Source of the DNA: Fodinibius halophilus
Lineage (GTDB): Bacteria; Bacteroidota; Rhodothermia; Balneolales; Balneolaceae
Reading direction: 5' to 3'
Length of the DNA: 64,000 nt
Assembly (NCBI RefSeq): GCF_011059105.1
Contig: NZ_JAALLS010000018.1
Span: forward strand, 1-64,000
The notes under the pieces were generated by a model that saw only the letters and a list, made by a program, of their open reading frames with translations, did no database searches and was not told the origin of the DNA. Positions within the stretch are counted from its first letter, which is position 1. Each line of letters starts with the position of its first letter. Shown here piece by piece: positions 8,896 to 17,322 of this stretch. A program made the translations under genes and the position numbers.

Positions 8896-9417
8896 ATGAA
8901 TCCTAGGCCATTAAAAATTGGGCAACACGACCGAGCCAAGGGGCATCCCTTCGCACCCGTACAACTCATTGAATACGGGGATTACGAATGTCCCTACAGC
9001 CGAAAGGGGTACCGTTTTGCCCAGCTATTACTTCGCAAAAAAGAAGGACAGCTCTACTTTGCCTTCCGCAACTTTCCACTGCGAGAGAAACACCCTCATG
9101 CACAGCTATGTGCCGAGGCTGCCCTTGCAGCTGCCAACCAAGATCAGTTCTGGCCGATGCATGATTTAATGTTCGAAAATAATCGGAACCTTAACAGAGA
9201 AGCCATACTTAAATTCGCCAACCAGATAGGCATCAACACCGAGCAACTCAAACAGAAACTGGTAAAACGGACATTTCGAGAAGCCGTATTTTCTGAAATC
9301 AAGGAGGGACTGAATCATGGCGTCGATGATACCCCCACATTTTTCATCAACGGCAACCGGTATGAAGGGCCACTCTCTTATAAAGGCTTGAAGAGTGAAA
9401 TTGAGCTTTTGCTGTGA
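8896..9417 (+). CDS. DsbA/thioredoxin_4-family protein with CPYS motif
   Basis: A 173-residue DsbA-like thioredoxin-fold protein from the ATG at 8896; a TTG directly in front could also serve. The active site reads C32-P-Y-S35, so the resolving cysteine is replaced by serine. The cis-proline loop (DDTPTFFINGNRYEG) is intact. There is no signal peptide, so a cytoplasmic role is likely. CxxS proteins tend to act by glutathionylation-type or isomerase chemistry rather than as oxidases. Here it sits among electrophile-resistance genes. Confidence 0.85.
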   Translation: MNPRPLKIGQHDRAKGHPFAPVQLIEYGDYECPYSRKGYRFAQLLLRKKEGQLYFAFRNFPLREKHPHAQLCAEAALAAANQDQFWPMHDLMFENNRNLNREAILKFANQIGINTEQLKQKLVKRTFREAVFSEIKEGLNHGVDDTPTFFINGNRYEGPLSYKGLKSEIELLL

Positions 9418-9465
9418 ATTCCATAGTTATCTCACATAACACAACCAACTACATAAACTATTTAT

Positions 9466-10665
9466 ATGAGTAACCAGGAAAAGTCTTTTTTTACTTCCTT
9501 TTTCAACAGAATGACACCCCGAGATCCCAACGAGTCACACCGACAGGCCTCCTTCCTGGAGCTGTTCTTTGATCTTTGTTTCGTTGTAGCTATTGCACAA
9601 GCCGCAGTCCAGCTGCATCACGCTCTGGCCGAAGCCCATATTATATCGGGAATTATCAGCTTCTCTATGGTTTTCTTTGCCATCTGGTGGGCCTGGATGA
9701 ACTTTACCTGGTTTGCCTCGGCCTACGATAATGATGATATCCCCTTTCGCTTAGCTACCTTCGTTCAAATTATTGGTGCCTTAGTACTAGCGGCGGGGGT
9801 CCAACGCGGATTTGCGGACCAAAACTTCAATATTATATTTATTGGCTACCTCATCATGAGGATGGGACTGGCTAGCCTGTGGGTTCGCGCCGCCCTCCAT
9901 GACCCGGAGCGAAAAACAACAAACTACCGCTATGCCTTTGGGATTAGTGCAGCAATGATCGGCTGGGGGACAATGTTTGCACTCAACTATTGGCCGGTAT
10001 GGGGATTCGCCGCTATGGCACTGATAGAACTAGTGATCCCCGTGTGGGCTGAATCTGCAAATAAAACTACCTGGCACCCCGATCATATTGCAGAACGATA
10101 CGGCTTATTAATCATTATTGTTCTGGGCGAGTCTGTACTAGCCGCAACCAATGCGGTTCAAATTGCTATCGATGAACAAGGAGCCGGCTTTGAAGCATTG
10201 GTACTGATAATAGCAGGAGGATTATTAACGATCTTCTCAATGTGGTGGCTCTATTTTTCAAGGTCAGCAGACCGCTTTCTTAGTACCAAACCTCTTGTTT
10301 CTTTTGGATGGGGATACGGGCACTATTTCATCTTTGCAGCAGCTGCCATAGTGGGGGCCGGCATTGGGGTTAATATAGACCATGTTACCGCCCATACTGC
10401 ACTCAGTGATCCCGCGGCCGCAGCTACCATAACTGTACCCGCTGCCCTATTTTTATTAACCTTGTGGATATTCCATCTCCGTCCTCATCAAATAGGATGG
10501 TACCACGGCGCCCTTTTCACAGGCAATGCAATCATCATTTTGCTGGTAAGCTTCAGCCCCTGGCCTATTCTCTTAACAGGACTAATAACTGTTATTACTG
10601 TAATTATGAATGGGGTGATCTGTAGGCGTGAAGAACAGCAGCTAGCAATACAGACAGACGTATAA
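9466..10665 (+). CDS. Low temperature requirement protein A (LtrA) family membrane protein
   Basis: A 399-residue integral membrane protein with about ten hydrophobic segments. LtrA hallmarks are present: SFLELFFDLCFVVAIAQ near the N-terminus and ERYGLLIIIVLGESVLA in the middle. LtrA was named from a Listeria cold-growth mutant, and the biochemical function is unknown. It closes the plus-strand run that begins with pirin, 48 bases after the DsbA-like gene. It may be co-transcribed with it. Confidence 0.88.
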   Translation: MSNQEKSFFTSFFNRMTPRDPNESHRQASFLELFFDLCFVVAIAQAAVQLHHALAEAHIISGIISFSMVFFAIWWAWMNFTWFASAYDNDDIPFRLATFVQIIGALVLAAGVQRGFADQNFNIIFIGYLIMRMGLASLWVRAALHDPERKTTNYRYAFGISAAMIGWGTMFALNYWPVWGFAAMALIELVIPVWAESANKTTWHPDHIAERYGLLIIIVLGESVLAATNAVQIAIDEQGAGFEALVLIIAGGLLTIFSMWWLYFSRSADRFLSTKPLVSFGWGYGHYFIFAAAAIVGAGIGVNIDHVTAHTALSDPAAAATITVPAALFLLTLWIFHLRPHQIGWYHGALFTGNAIIILLVSFSPWPILLTGLITVITVIMNGVICRREEQQLAIQTDV

Positions 10666-10708
10666 ATTCGGGGAGGTTCAATTTTATCTTGATCTTACCT
10701 TTTATAGG

Positions 10709-10831
10709 GCTTTGCAAAACCCGGCATATCATCCTGAACTGAGTTTAGGATCTCAATTTTAGTGTTAATAGCTGAATATGAGATTCTGAAACAAGTTCAG
10801 AATGACATTATAGGAGTTCGTTTTGCAAAGC
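10709..10831. repeat. Intergenic palindromic element, copy A
   Basis: A 123-bp element with 12-bp perfect terminal inverted repeats GCTTTGCAAAAC (10709-10720) and GTTTTGCAAAGC (10820-10831). Inside are two smaller stem-loops, ATCCTGAACT...AGTTTAGGAT and ATTCTGAA...TTCAGAAT. It lies between the convergent LtrA and tsaB genes, so it may end both transcripts. The same layout recurs at 13610-13744, and part of it at 1-52. Confidence 0.7.
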
Positions 10832-10837
10832 TTTTTT

Positions 10838-11497
10838 TTATCCCACTTGATTGGATGTATAGTACTTGGGATCAAAGGATGCCGGATTCACCTCTTCGAA
10901 GAAATCCTCAAATTTAGACTGGTAGAGCAAAATTAACGATTCTGCGGTGAGTTCCTCCGGCCCGTAGTTAGAAGCCTTCTCTTTTACCTGCTTATCAATA
11001 CGTTCCAAACCGGTTCCAATAATTATATCATCTTTGCGAACCATATTTTCAACCGCTTCAATGGGAATAACCTCGACTTCATCATTCGTAGTCAGCAGCT
11101 CATCTTTATAATCAAACTGTTGATGATACAGATGCACGCGCCGGGCATCAATAACGCTGTGTATTTTCTTTGCATTGGGATTTTGTTGGACGGCCCGCAT
11201 TGCAAATGAAGCCAATGTATTAACGCCATACAAAGGCACTTCGGTTTGAAATAGCAGGCCTTTTACAGCACTAGCCCCTATTCGAAGTCCTGTATACGAG
11301 CCCGGTCCCTGGCTTATCAATACTGCTTCAAGATCAGTGATGGTAAAGTCATGCTCTTGCTTCAGCTTATCAATAAACTGGAAAAGTGTTTCAGAGTGCG
11401 TTCCACGCTCTTCTATTCGTTGTTCGTAGATAGATCTGTCGTCATCGCAAAAAGCAACAGAACATACATTCGTTGCTGTTTCAATAGCCAATAACAT
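10838..11497 (-). CDS. tsaB: tRNA N6-threonylcarbamoyladenosine biosynthesis protein TsaB
   Basis: TsaB is the scaffold paralogue of TsaD needed for t6A37 modification of ANN-decoding tRNAs. The N-terminal ASKHA fold is clear (LLAIETATNVCSVAF, then SQGPGSYTGLRIGASAVKGL at about 63-82). The length of 219 residues is typical. It follows the DUF3857 gene by 42 bases on the same strand. Its 3' end is seven bases from palindromic element copy A. Confidence 0.95.
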   Translation of the reverse strand: MLLAIETATNVCSVAFCDDDRSIYEQRIEERGTHSETLFQFIDKLKQEHDFTITDLEAVLISQGPGSYTGLRIGASAVKGLLFQTEVPLYGVNTLASFAMRAVQQNPNAKKIHSVIDARRVHLYHQQFDYKDELLTTNDEVEVIPIEAVENMVRKDDIIIGTGLERIDKQVKEKASNYGPEELTAESLILLYQSKFEDFFEEVNPASFDPKYYTSNQVG

Positions 11498-11539
11498 GGG
11501 TTACCACCTGAGCTGATTAAAAATTAAAAGGTATAAAAG

Positions 11540-13510
11540 TTATCGTTTAATAAGCCATTTACTATTACTAAGCTGTACCCATCTCTCGTATAAGTTATAC
11601 AATTGAGGAAACAGCTGCGGTGAAAAATTCTTTCGACCTATCTTAATCTGGTAGTTATAATTTAGCGTGCCGGGCTCCAGGTTATAACGTTCTCTAAATT
11701 GCCCCCCATCCATTTTCAAGGATTGATCCTGACTTCGATCATCCACAGAAAACCCGGATGGCAGTGCAATGGAGTAGGAAACATCCAGCTGTTCGGGTGC
11801 ATCTAATGTTACCGGCAGATCACGACTGGCATCGCCAAAGGGATTATTCATTCGATATCCCACTACCATAGGGCGATACTCTAAGCCATTTGAAAAGCTT
11901 GTTGCATAATCTTCGATCTCAAAATGGGCCGTTATTTTTACTGGACTCTTATATCGATTCAAATTTTGTATCTCTACACTATCCAACCTAATATCTGCAT
12001 AACCGTCAAAAAGTGCGCGGCTTACAATATCGGAATCGGTCATGCCGTCGGTCCGCTGCTGACGTATCTGTTGCGCTGGATATCCCTGCTGATGCGATAC
12101 AATGGTCCCCTTCAGGGTACCCTCGGCAGTAAGTTTCGCTTCAACATCTACCTGGAGATCAAAGTGACTGTGGGCGGGCTCAATCTTAAACCACTCAAAA
12201 GAACGGGGCTTTAACTCCAACCCTTCATCGTTAAACATATCCACAGGAATAAGCCCGGGTTGACTGTGAGCAAAGCTGGCATCCATCACATACGTCTTGC
12301 CTTCAATATGAGAACGTACCATCAACCCATTAAACTGGTAAAAAGAGGGGAAACCCTTATTGATAGTCCCCGACTTTCTTGTTGATACCAGCACCGGATT
12401 GGCGTCGATACCGGCCCCACGCAACATTGCTGCCAGTGCTTGATTAATCGCAGCCTGGTTGGCAACCTCTCCCTCGATTACTGCCCGTCCCCTTTTGCTG
12501 CTGTAGGGAGCATGCGCGCCTGAAAAGCTCATTCGCTTATTGAGATATCGAAATATATGATTCTGTATCTCTTTCAAATCAGCATTTGGGTGAGCACTGG
12601 CAATAGAATCCCCTTTTGCATGTGCAAAGCTATTTTTCCGAATCTCGGCCAATGGATTGGTATTCTTGCGCAGCTTCGCCACCACCACATCCCAGCCGAT
12701 ATCAAGCGTCTGTCGTGGTATTCCAAACTCACTCATCATAAACTTGAGCTTTGCCCGGTGATCATCCAACGAAGTTATATAGGGCTCTTTTTCAGTAGCC
12801 GGAATATCATAGGCCATCCAACGTTCTGTGACGATAGGTTTGGGTTGCGGTATGGTGAATATTTTGGGTACCGAACTGGTATCGGTATACACAAAATTAT
12901 TACGGAGGGAACCACTATAGTTCTCAGTCAGCTGTTGATATCGCAGATAATTAGGATAGGTTATGGTCAGCTTAGCGGCCTCAGTGGGTACGCGGTGAGA
13001 AAGGAAAAAATCGGGCAGCTCTTCAATGTATCGCCTTTTGATCTTGTAGCGGTATTCCAATATAGCGCCATTGGAAACCGCCGGCATTGTAAATTCTTTG
13101 ATATTATATCGCGAGTTGATATTTACAGTTCGAATATCGGACTGGCGGAGTGCAATCTGGTTTCCTGAAGGCAAGTGGGTCCAACCACTGATATCCGAAA
13201 TCTGTTCCATATTATCATCATAATAATATGGGATAGAAACGATCGAAGCCTCCCGCGCCGTTTTATCAAATACCTTGAGTCGAACATGATGATCGAGAAT
13301 AGCAACAATAGACCCATCCTCTTCATTAAAAGAAACATCCATCTCCTTATTTGTAATCACATAGGGAGCATCGGAGGGGCTTAGCTGATATAATGAATCG
13401 GGAATAACCCCAAAATCTGCATCCTGAAATGATTGTCCATACAAACCGGATGTTAGCATGAAAAGACTAACACCAATAATAAGTGTGTAACGATACAATA
13501 CTTTTAACAT
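11540..13510 (-). CDS. DUF3857 and transglutaminase-like domain secreted protein
   Basis: A 656-residue exported protein with a signal peptide ending near LYG-Q (residue 25/26). The first half (about 45-240) is DUF3857-like beta-rich sequence. A transglutaminase-like core follows around residues 270-400, with the segment MLRGAGIDANPVLVST that normally follows the catalytic region. I do not see an obvious cysteine nucleophile (the segment reads ANQAAINQALAAMLR where Cys is expected), so it may be catalytically inactive. The C-terminal part is DUF3858-like. Such proteins are common in Bacteroidota envelopes, with unknown function. Confidence 0.82.
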   Translation of the reverse strand: MLKVLYRYTLIIGVSLFMLTSGLYGQSFQDADFGVIPDSLYQLSPSDAPYVITNKEMDVSFNEEDGSIVAILDHHVRLKVFDKTAREASIVSIPYYYDDNMEQISDISGWTHLPSGNQIALRQSDIRTVNINSRYNIKEFTMPAVSNGAILEYRYKIKRRYIEELPDFFLSHRVPTEAAKLTITYPNYLRYQQLTENYSGSLRNNFVYTDTSSVPKIFTIPQPKPIVTERWMAYDIPATEKEPYITSLDDHRAKLKFMMSEFGIPRQTLDIGWDVVVAKLRKNTNPLAEIRKNSFAHAKGDSIASAHPNADLKEIQNHIFRYLNKRMSFSGAHAPYSSKRGRAVIEGEVANQAAINQALAAMLRGAGIDANPVLVSTRKSGTINKGFPSFYQFNGLMVRSHIEGKTYVMDASFAHSQPGLIPVDMFNDEGLELKPRSFEWFKIEPAHSHFDLQVDVEAKLTAEGTLKGTIVSHQQGYPAQQIRQQRTDGMTDSDIVSRALFDGYADIRLDSVEIQNLNRYKSPVKITAHFEIEDYATSFSNGLEYRPMVVGYRMNNPFGDASRDLPVTLDAPEQLDVSYSIALPSGFSVDDRSQDQSLKMDGGQFRERYNLEPGTLNYNYQIKIGRKNFSPQLFPQLYNLYERWVQLSNSKWLIKR

Positions 13511-13609
13511 GAACCGGGATTATAATTCAGTAATCTCTAAATGGGGATTCCATCATTCAATCTAATAATATCGATCTTCAAGAAGTGAGCAGCTAACTAC
13601 TCTTTTTTA

Positions 13610-13744
13610 GGAAGCTTTGCAAAACTAGTCACACCTTGTCATGCTGGACTTGTTTCAGCATCTCATATACAGTTATTAGCATTAAAACCGAGATCCTGAT
13701 CCCGACAGCCGTCGGGATGACATGCCGGGTTTTGCAAAACTTCC
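13610..13744. repeat. Intergenic palindromic element, copy B
   Basis: A 135-bp element with 16-bp terminal inverted repeats, GGAAGCTTTGCAAAAC (13610-13625) and GTTTTGCAAAACTTCC (13729-13744), with 15 of 16 positions paired. Internal stems are ATGCTG...CAGCAT and a perfect ATCCCGAC/GTCGGGAT. It fills most of the 326-bp gap between pyrC and the DUF3857 gene. Nothing else is evident in that gap. Confidence 0.72.
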
Positions 13745-13836
13745 TTTTCAATACTTAGAACATAGAACGCAAACAAGAGCGTCAGATTATGCAGCTATTT
13801 TTGTGAGTTAATGACAGCCCAAGCCGCTCGCCGCAT

Positions 13837-15132
13837 TTATATCTCATTAACGACGAACCGTTCTTTATTATAAATTGCTTCCGCTCGTCCCTTCATCTGA
13901 TCCCCCAGGTATGGGGAGTTTGCAGATTTGGAGTGCACCTTCTCTTTATCAAAAGTCCATTGCTCATCAACGTTAAAGAGCGTCAGGTTTGCTTTCGCTC
14001 CTTCTTCTATTTTAGGGATTTCGAGATTTAGAATCTCCCGGGGCTTCTCAACTACCTTGGTAAGCAGTTCGCCCAGTTCAAGGACGCCGGAATCCAACAG
14101 TTGGCGTACACTCACGCTCCAGGCCGTTTCTAAGCCAATTATTCCATTGGGAGCATAAATAAACTCTACCTCTTTCTCTTGGATGGCATGGGGAGCATGG
14201 TCGGTACAAATTGCATCAATAGTACCGTCTGCCAATCCTTCAATCATAGCATCCACATCTTCCTGGCTGCGCAACGGGGGATGCATCTTCACATTGGTAT
14301 CAAAATCGCGACGCTCAATCTCTTCATCCGTAAGGTCAAAATGGTGCGGACACACTTCTGTAGTTACATTGATACCGTCAGCCTTTGCCTGCCGCACTAA
14401 ATCAACTGCTTTGGCCGTGCTGATATGTGCCACATGAATATGACCGCCGGTAAATTCTGCCAATAAAATATCACGGGCGATCATCACCTCTTCGGCAATA
14501 CCGGGAGTGCCATCGATACCGAGCCGGGCCGATGCTTTTCCTTCGTGCATATGGCCGGGACGAGAAAGCTTTAGATTCTCTTCGTGGTTAATAATTGGCA
14601 TCTCCAGCATAGATGAGTATTCCAGCGCTACACGCATGAGCTGCGCATTATAAACGGGATCTCCGTCATCGCTAAAAGCAACGGCACCGCCCCCTTTCAT
14701 ATCGCCCATTTCGGCAATAGATTTCCCTTTCCGCTCTTTGGAAACACACCCAATAGGATGAACTTCAACCGGCAGGTCCTCTGCCTTTTTCTTAATAAAC
14801 TCCACCACATCCCGTGTATCAATAGCCGGATTGGTGTTGGGCATACAAGCTACTTCAGTAAATCCACCAAAAGCCGCGGCAGCACAACCGGTTTCAATCG
14901 TTTCTTTATGCTCATAACCGGGCTCCCGAAGATGAACGTGCATATCCATCCAGCCGCCGGAGAGATATGCTCCTTCAGCATCATGTTCTTGTTCATTTTC
15001 TTGTGGATTCAAATCATTGCCGATTTCAGCAATCTCTCCACCTGTTATACGGATATCAACAATATCCGAACCGTCAAATTCGCCGCCAACCGGCTTTACA
15101 TTTTTTAGCAGTAAATTGGGTGTGTAACTCAT
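13837..15132 (-). CDS. pyrC: Dihydroorotase
   Basis: Amidohydrolase of pyrimidine biosynthesis that closes carbamoyl-aspartate to dihydroorotate. The HxH metal motif is H65/H67 in DMHVHLREPG. Metal-site and catalytic residues are visible in NHEEN, HVAHIST and CTDHAPH (catalytic D311). At 431 residues it belongs to the longer class I type rather than the short E. coli-like type. It is divergent from xseA across 179 bp. No other pyr genes are adjacent. Confidence 0.93.
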   Translation of the reverse strand: MSYTPNLLLKNVKPVGGEFDGSDIVDIRITGGEIAEIGNDLNPQENEQEHDAEGAYLSGGWMDMHVHLREPGYEHKETIETGCAAAAFGGFTEVACMPNTNPAIDTRDVVEFIKKKAEDLPVEVHPIGCVSKERKGKSIAEMGDMKGGGAVAFSDDGDPVYNAQLMRVALEYSSMLEMPIINHEENLKLSRPGHMHEGKASARLGIDGTPGIAEEVMIARDILLAEFTGGHIHVAHISTAKAVDLVRQAKADGINVTTEVCPHHFDLTDEEIERRDFDTNVKMHPPLRSQEDVDAMIEGLADGTIDAICTDHAPHAIQEKEVEFIYAPNGIIGLETAWSVSVRQLLDSGVLELGELLTKVVEKPREILNLEIPKIEEGAKANLTLFNVDEQWTFDKEKVHSKSANSPYLGDQMKGRAEAIYNKERFVVNEI

Positions 15133-15311
15133 AAAAACTTTCCGTTATTTTTGATGAAGCTAAATATACAAAAACCAAAGCGCTGATGAAGCTGATTTTC
15201 CGATTCTCTAAAATGCTTTAATTATCTTTTCAGATAATGATTAAACAAATTACCAAATAGTTACTAGCTACCACTGACAACTGTTAACTTATAACTGTCC
15301 ACTGCCTTTAC

Positions 15312-16505
15312 ATGCCACAATCTGATCTTTTCGAATCTGCCACGCTTTCTGTCACCGAACTAACCCAGGATATTAAAGCGGTACTCGAAGGAAACTTTAT
15401 GGACGTTAAGGTCGAGGGGGAAGTCAGCAATGCCTCTACCAGCCGAAGCGGACACACTTATTTTACCCTAAAAGATGAAGATGCCCAACTCTCTTGCGTG
15501 ATCTGGCGCGGAGTTTCTCGTTCAATTGATGCCGAAGTGGTAGATGGACAACATGTTATTGCCGGGGGCGACATCCAGGTATATCCTCCCCACGGTAAAT
15601 ACCAGCTGATCGTTCGCTCTCTGGAACAAGCCGGTAAGGGCGCCCTTCAGGAGGCCTTTGAAAAGCTAAAGAAAAAGCTCAAAGACGAAGGCCTTTTCGA
15701 TAACGCCCACAAGAAGCCACTGCCCAAATTTCCCTTTAAAATTGGAGTAATTACCTCGGCCACCGGCGCTGCTTTTCATGATATTCGAGACACATTGGAC
15801 CGGCGCTGGCCTATAGCAGAGGTCTTGTTGCACCATGCAAGTGTGCAGGGGGTAAACGCGGCCCCCGAACTTGTGAAAGCCATTAATCACTTTTCTCATG
15901 CTCAAAATGTGGATCTTCTTATTATTGGCAGAGGCGGCGGCTCACTGGAAGACCTCTGGCCATTTAATGAGGAAGCGGTAGCCCGTGCCCTTTTTGATTG
16001 TAAGGTACCCACTATTAGTGCAGTGGGGCACGAGGTTGATTTCAGTATCTCCGACTTTGTTGCCGACGCCCGCGCCGCCACACCAACCCAGGCTGCCATT
16101 GTTGCTACCCCTGACATCAATGAGGTACGCATGTATGCCGATGATCTCTCCACCCGGCTGCATGATATTATGGATACCCGTGTCACTGACCAAAAAGAAC
16201 GGGTACAACAACTGATGCAGTCGCATGCTCTGCGCGTAGTCAAACAGAAGGTTTCTAATAAACACGAGCGGGTTAACAGCCTGAGAGAACGAATCCAACA
16301 TCGCAAAAAGCTTCTTTTTATGCAGAAACACGAAAAGCTATCGGAGCTGCGCCATCGCCTGGAACTCAAAAACCCAAATACGGCCCTTGAAGAAGGATAC
16401 TCACGCATCTGGCAAGATGGCAACTGGATTCAAACACTGGAAAACTTTGACTCCGGGCAACCCGCTACGATCGAATGGAAGGATGGGAAAACTGAAATAG
16501 AATAA
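15312..16505 (+). CDS. xseA: Exodeoxyribonuclease VII large subunit
   Basis: Catalytic subunit of the single-strand exonuclease ExoVII. An OB-fold (about residues 10-110, VKVEGEVSNAS) precedes the exonuclease core, with GRGGGSLEDLWPFNEEAVARAL (about 202-223) and SAVGHEVDFSISDFVADARAATPTQAA. A coiled-coil stretch (about 265-355) should bind XseB. The 397-residue length is normal. No xseB small-subunit gene is visible next to it, so the small subunit must be elsewhere or too short to recognise. Confidence 0.95.
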   Translation: MPQSDLFESATLSVTELTQDIKAVLEGNFMDVKVEGEVSNASTSRSGHTYFTLKDEDAQLSCVIWRGVSRSIDAEVVDGQHVIAGGDIQVYPPHGKYQLIVRSLEQAGKGALQEAFEKLKKKLKDEGLFDNAHKKPLPKFPFKIGVITSATGAAFHDIRDTLDRRWPIAEVLLHHASVQGVNAAPELVKAINHFSHAQNVDLLIIGRGGGSLEDLWPFNEEAVARALFDCKVPTISAVGHEVDFSISDFVADARAATPTQAAIVATPDINEVRMYADDLSTRLHDIMDTRVTDQKERVQQLMQSHALRVVKQKVSNKHERVNSLRERIQHRKKLLFMQKHEKLSELRHRLELKNPNTALEEGYSRIWQDGNWIQTLENFDSGQPATIEWKDGKTEIE

Positions 16506-16514
16506 AAATAGTAT

Positions 16515-16544
16515 TTGACGAAAGTATATTTTTATACATACTAT
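16515..16544 (+). promoter_or_regulatory. Possible promoter for the DUF308-like gene
   Basis: TTGACG (16515-16520) and TACTAT (16539-16544) are separated by 18 bases in the xseA-DUF308 gap, giving a sigma70-like arrangement. The same bases form an imperfect palindrome (ATAGTAT...ATACTAT). This is a pattern match only; promoters in this phylum often differ from the E. coli consensus. Confidence 0.25.
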
Positions 16545-16578
16545 TGATGAAGCTAAGCGATAATCTAATCCTGATGAT

Positions 16579-17040
16579 ATGCTTGAGCAATACCGTATTC
16601 ACATTGAACACAAAGGCAGACAGCACCAACTGTTAAATGCACTGCTGGCACTGGCAACAGGAGTTCTTACCCTTGGCTACCCCAACTTTTTATACCTGAT
16701 CGCCGGAGCCTATCTCGTGGGACTGGGCTTACTCTTTGTGATGTTCAAGGTATCACCTACAGTTGCAGCTATTCCTATTGTAAGCGGGGTTATCATTTTC
16801 TTTTTCCCGGAACTTATTCCCGCCACCTTAGCTACCTTTTTAGCCTTCTTTGGCTTTATACTTTTATTTGGATTTCAGTTTGCCCTGATGGGCGTACTTA
16901 CTCTCATTATTGCGGCACTTATCATTGCCAATCCCGATTCGGTGGCTTATCTCGTAGCTATCTTTTTGCTATTCTATTCTATCTCAAACCTCATCCGGTA
17001 CTACCAAAATTGGAAAAGCGATGATACGATTATTTTTTAA
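16579..17040 (+). CDS. DUF308/HdeD-like small membrane protein
   Basis: A 153-residue hydrophobic protein with five or six predicted membrane segments between residues 18 and 140. The alternating short helices (ATGVLTLGYPNFLYLIAGAYLVG, then FFFPELIPATLA and IIANPDSVAYLVAIFLL) resemble HdeD/DUF308 proteins, whose repeated halves each carry a P-rich turn. Function is unknown; HdeD is linked to acid resistance in E. coli. It precedes the retron region but is on the opposite strand, so it is not part of the retron. Confidence 0.65.
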   Translation: MLEQYRIHIEHKGRQHQLLNALLALATGVLTLGYPNFLYLIAGAYLVGLGLLFVMFKVSPTVAAIPIVSGVIIFFFPELIPATLATFLAFFGFILLFGFQFALMGVLTLIIAALIIANPDSVAYLVAIFLLFYSISNLIRYYQNWKSDDTIIF

Positions 17041-17097
17041 CAGGATGCAAGGGAATGAAGAATTAAAAATTTAAAATTAAGAATTGAAAAATCCTGC

Positions 17098-17282
17098 TTT
17101 TTTACTTTGTAACTTAGTCACTCAATCACCTAATCACTCCTGACCTTCAACACCTCAACATTCAACATCTTAACACTTCAAACCACTAAGGCACTAAGGA
17201 CACACAACTACATAGTCACTGATCACTGTTTACTGTAAACTGACCACTGCAAACTGTTCACTGTAAACTGCAAACTGCTCAT
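17098..17282. repeat. Low-complexity intergenic tract of CACTG/AACTG words
   Basis: The tract is built of short recurring words. ACTGTAAACTG appears twice (within 17231-17270) and ACTGCAAACTG twice (17246-17256 and 17267-17277), among many CACT and CAAC words. No open frame, RNA fold or gene is evident. It sits just outside the direct repeat that bounds the retron. Confidence 0.5.
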
Positions 17283-17314
17283 TCATTCATCTCCATTCCC
17301 AACCTGGGCAGGAT
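17283..17314 (-). repeat. Duplicated pheA 3' end (distal copy flanking retron)
   Basis: These 32 bases match 19427-19458, the last ten codons and stop of pheA, at 31 of 32 positions. The only mismatch is 17307 versus 19451. The copy lies 8 bases past the reverse transcriptase stop and in the same orientation. It marks one edge of the retron insertion. Confidence 0.85.
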
Positions 17315-17322
17315 TTAAACTT

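Noticed and set aside
16579-17040. DUF308-like gene as a retron accessory
   Set aside because: It is on the opposite strand, outside the direct repeats, and separated by a low-complexity tract.
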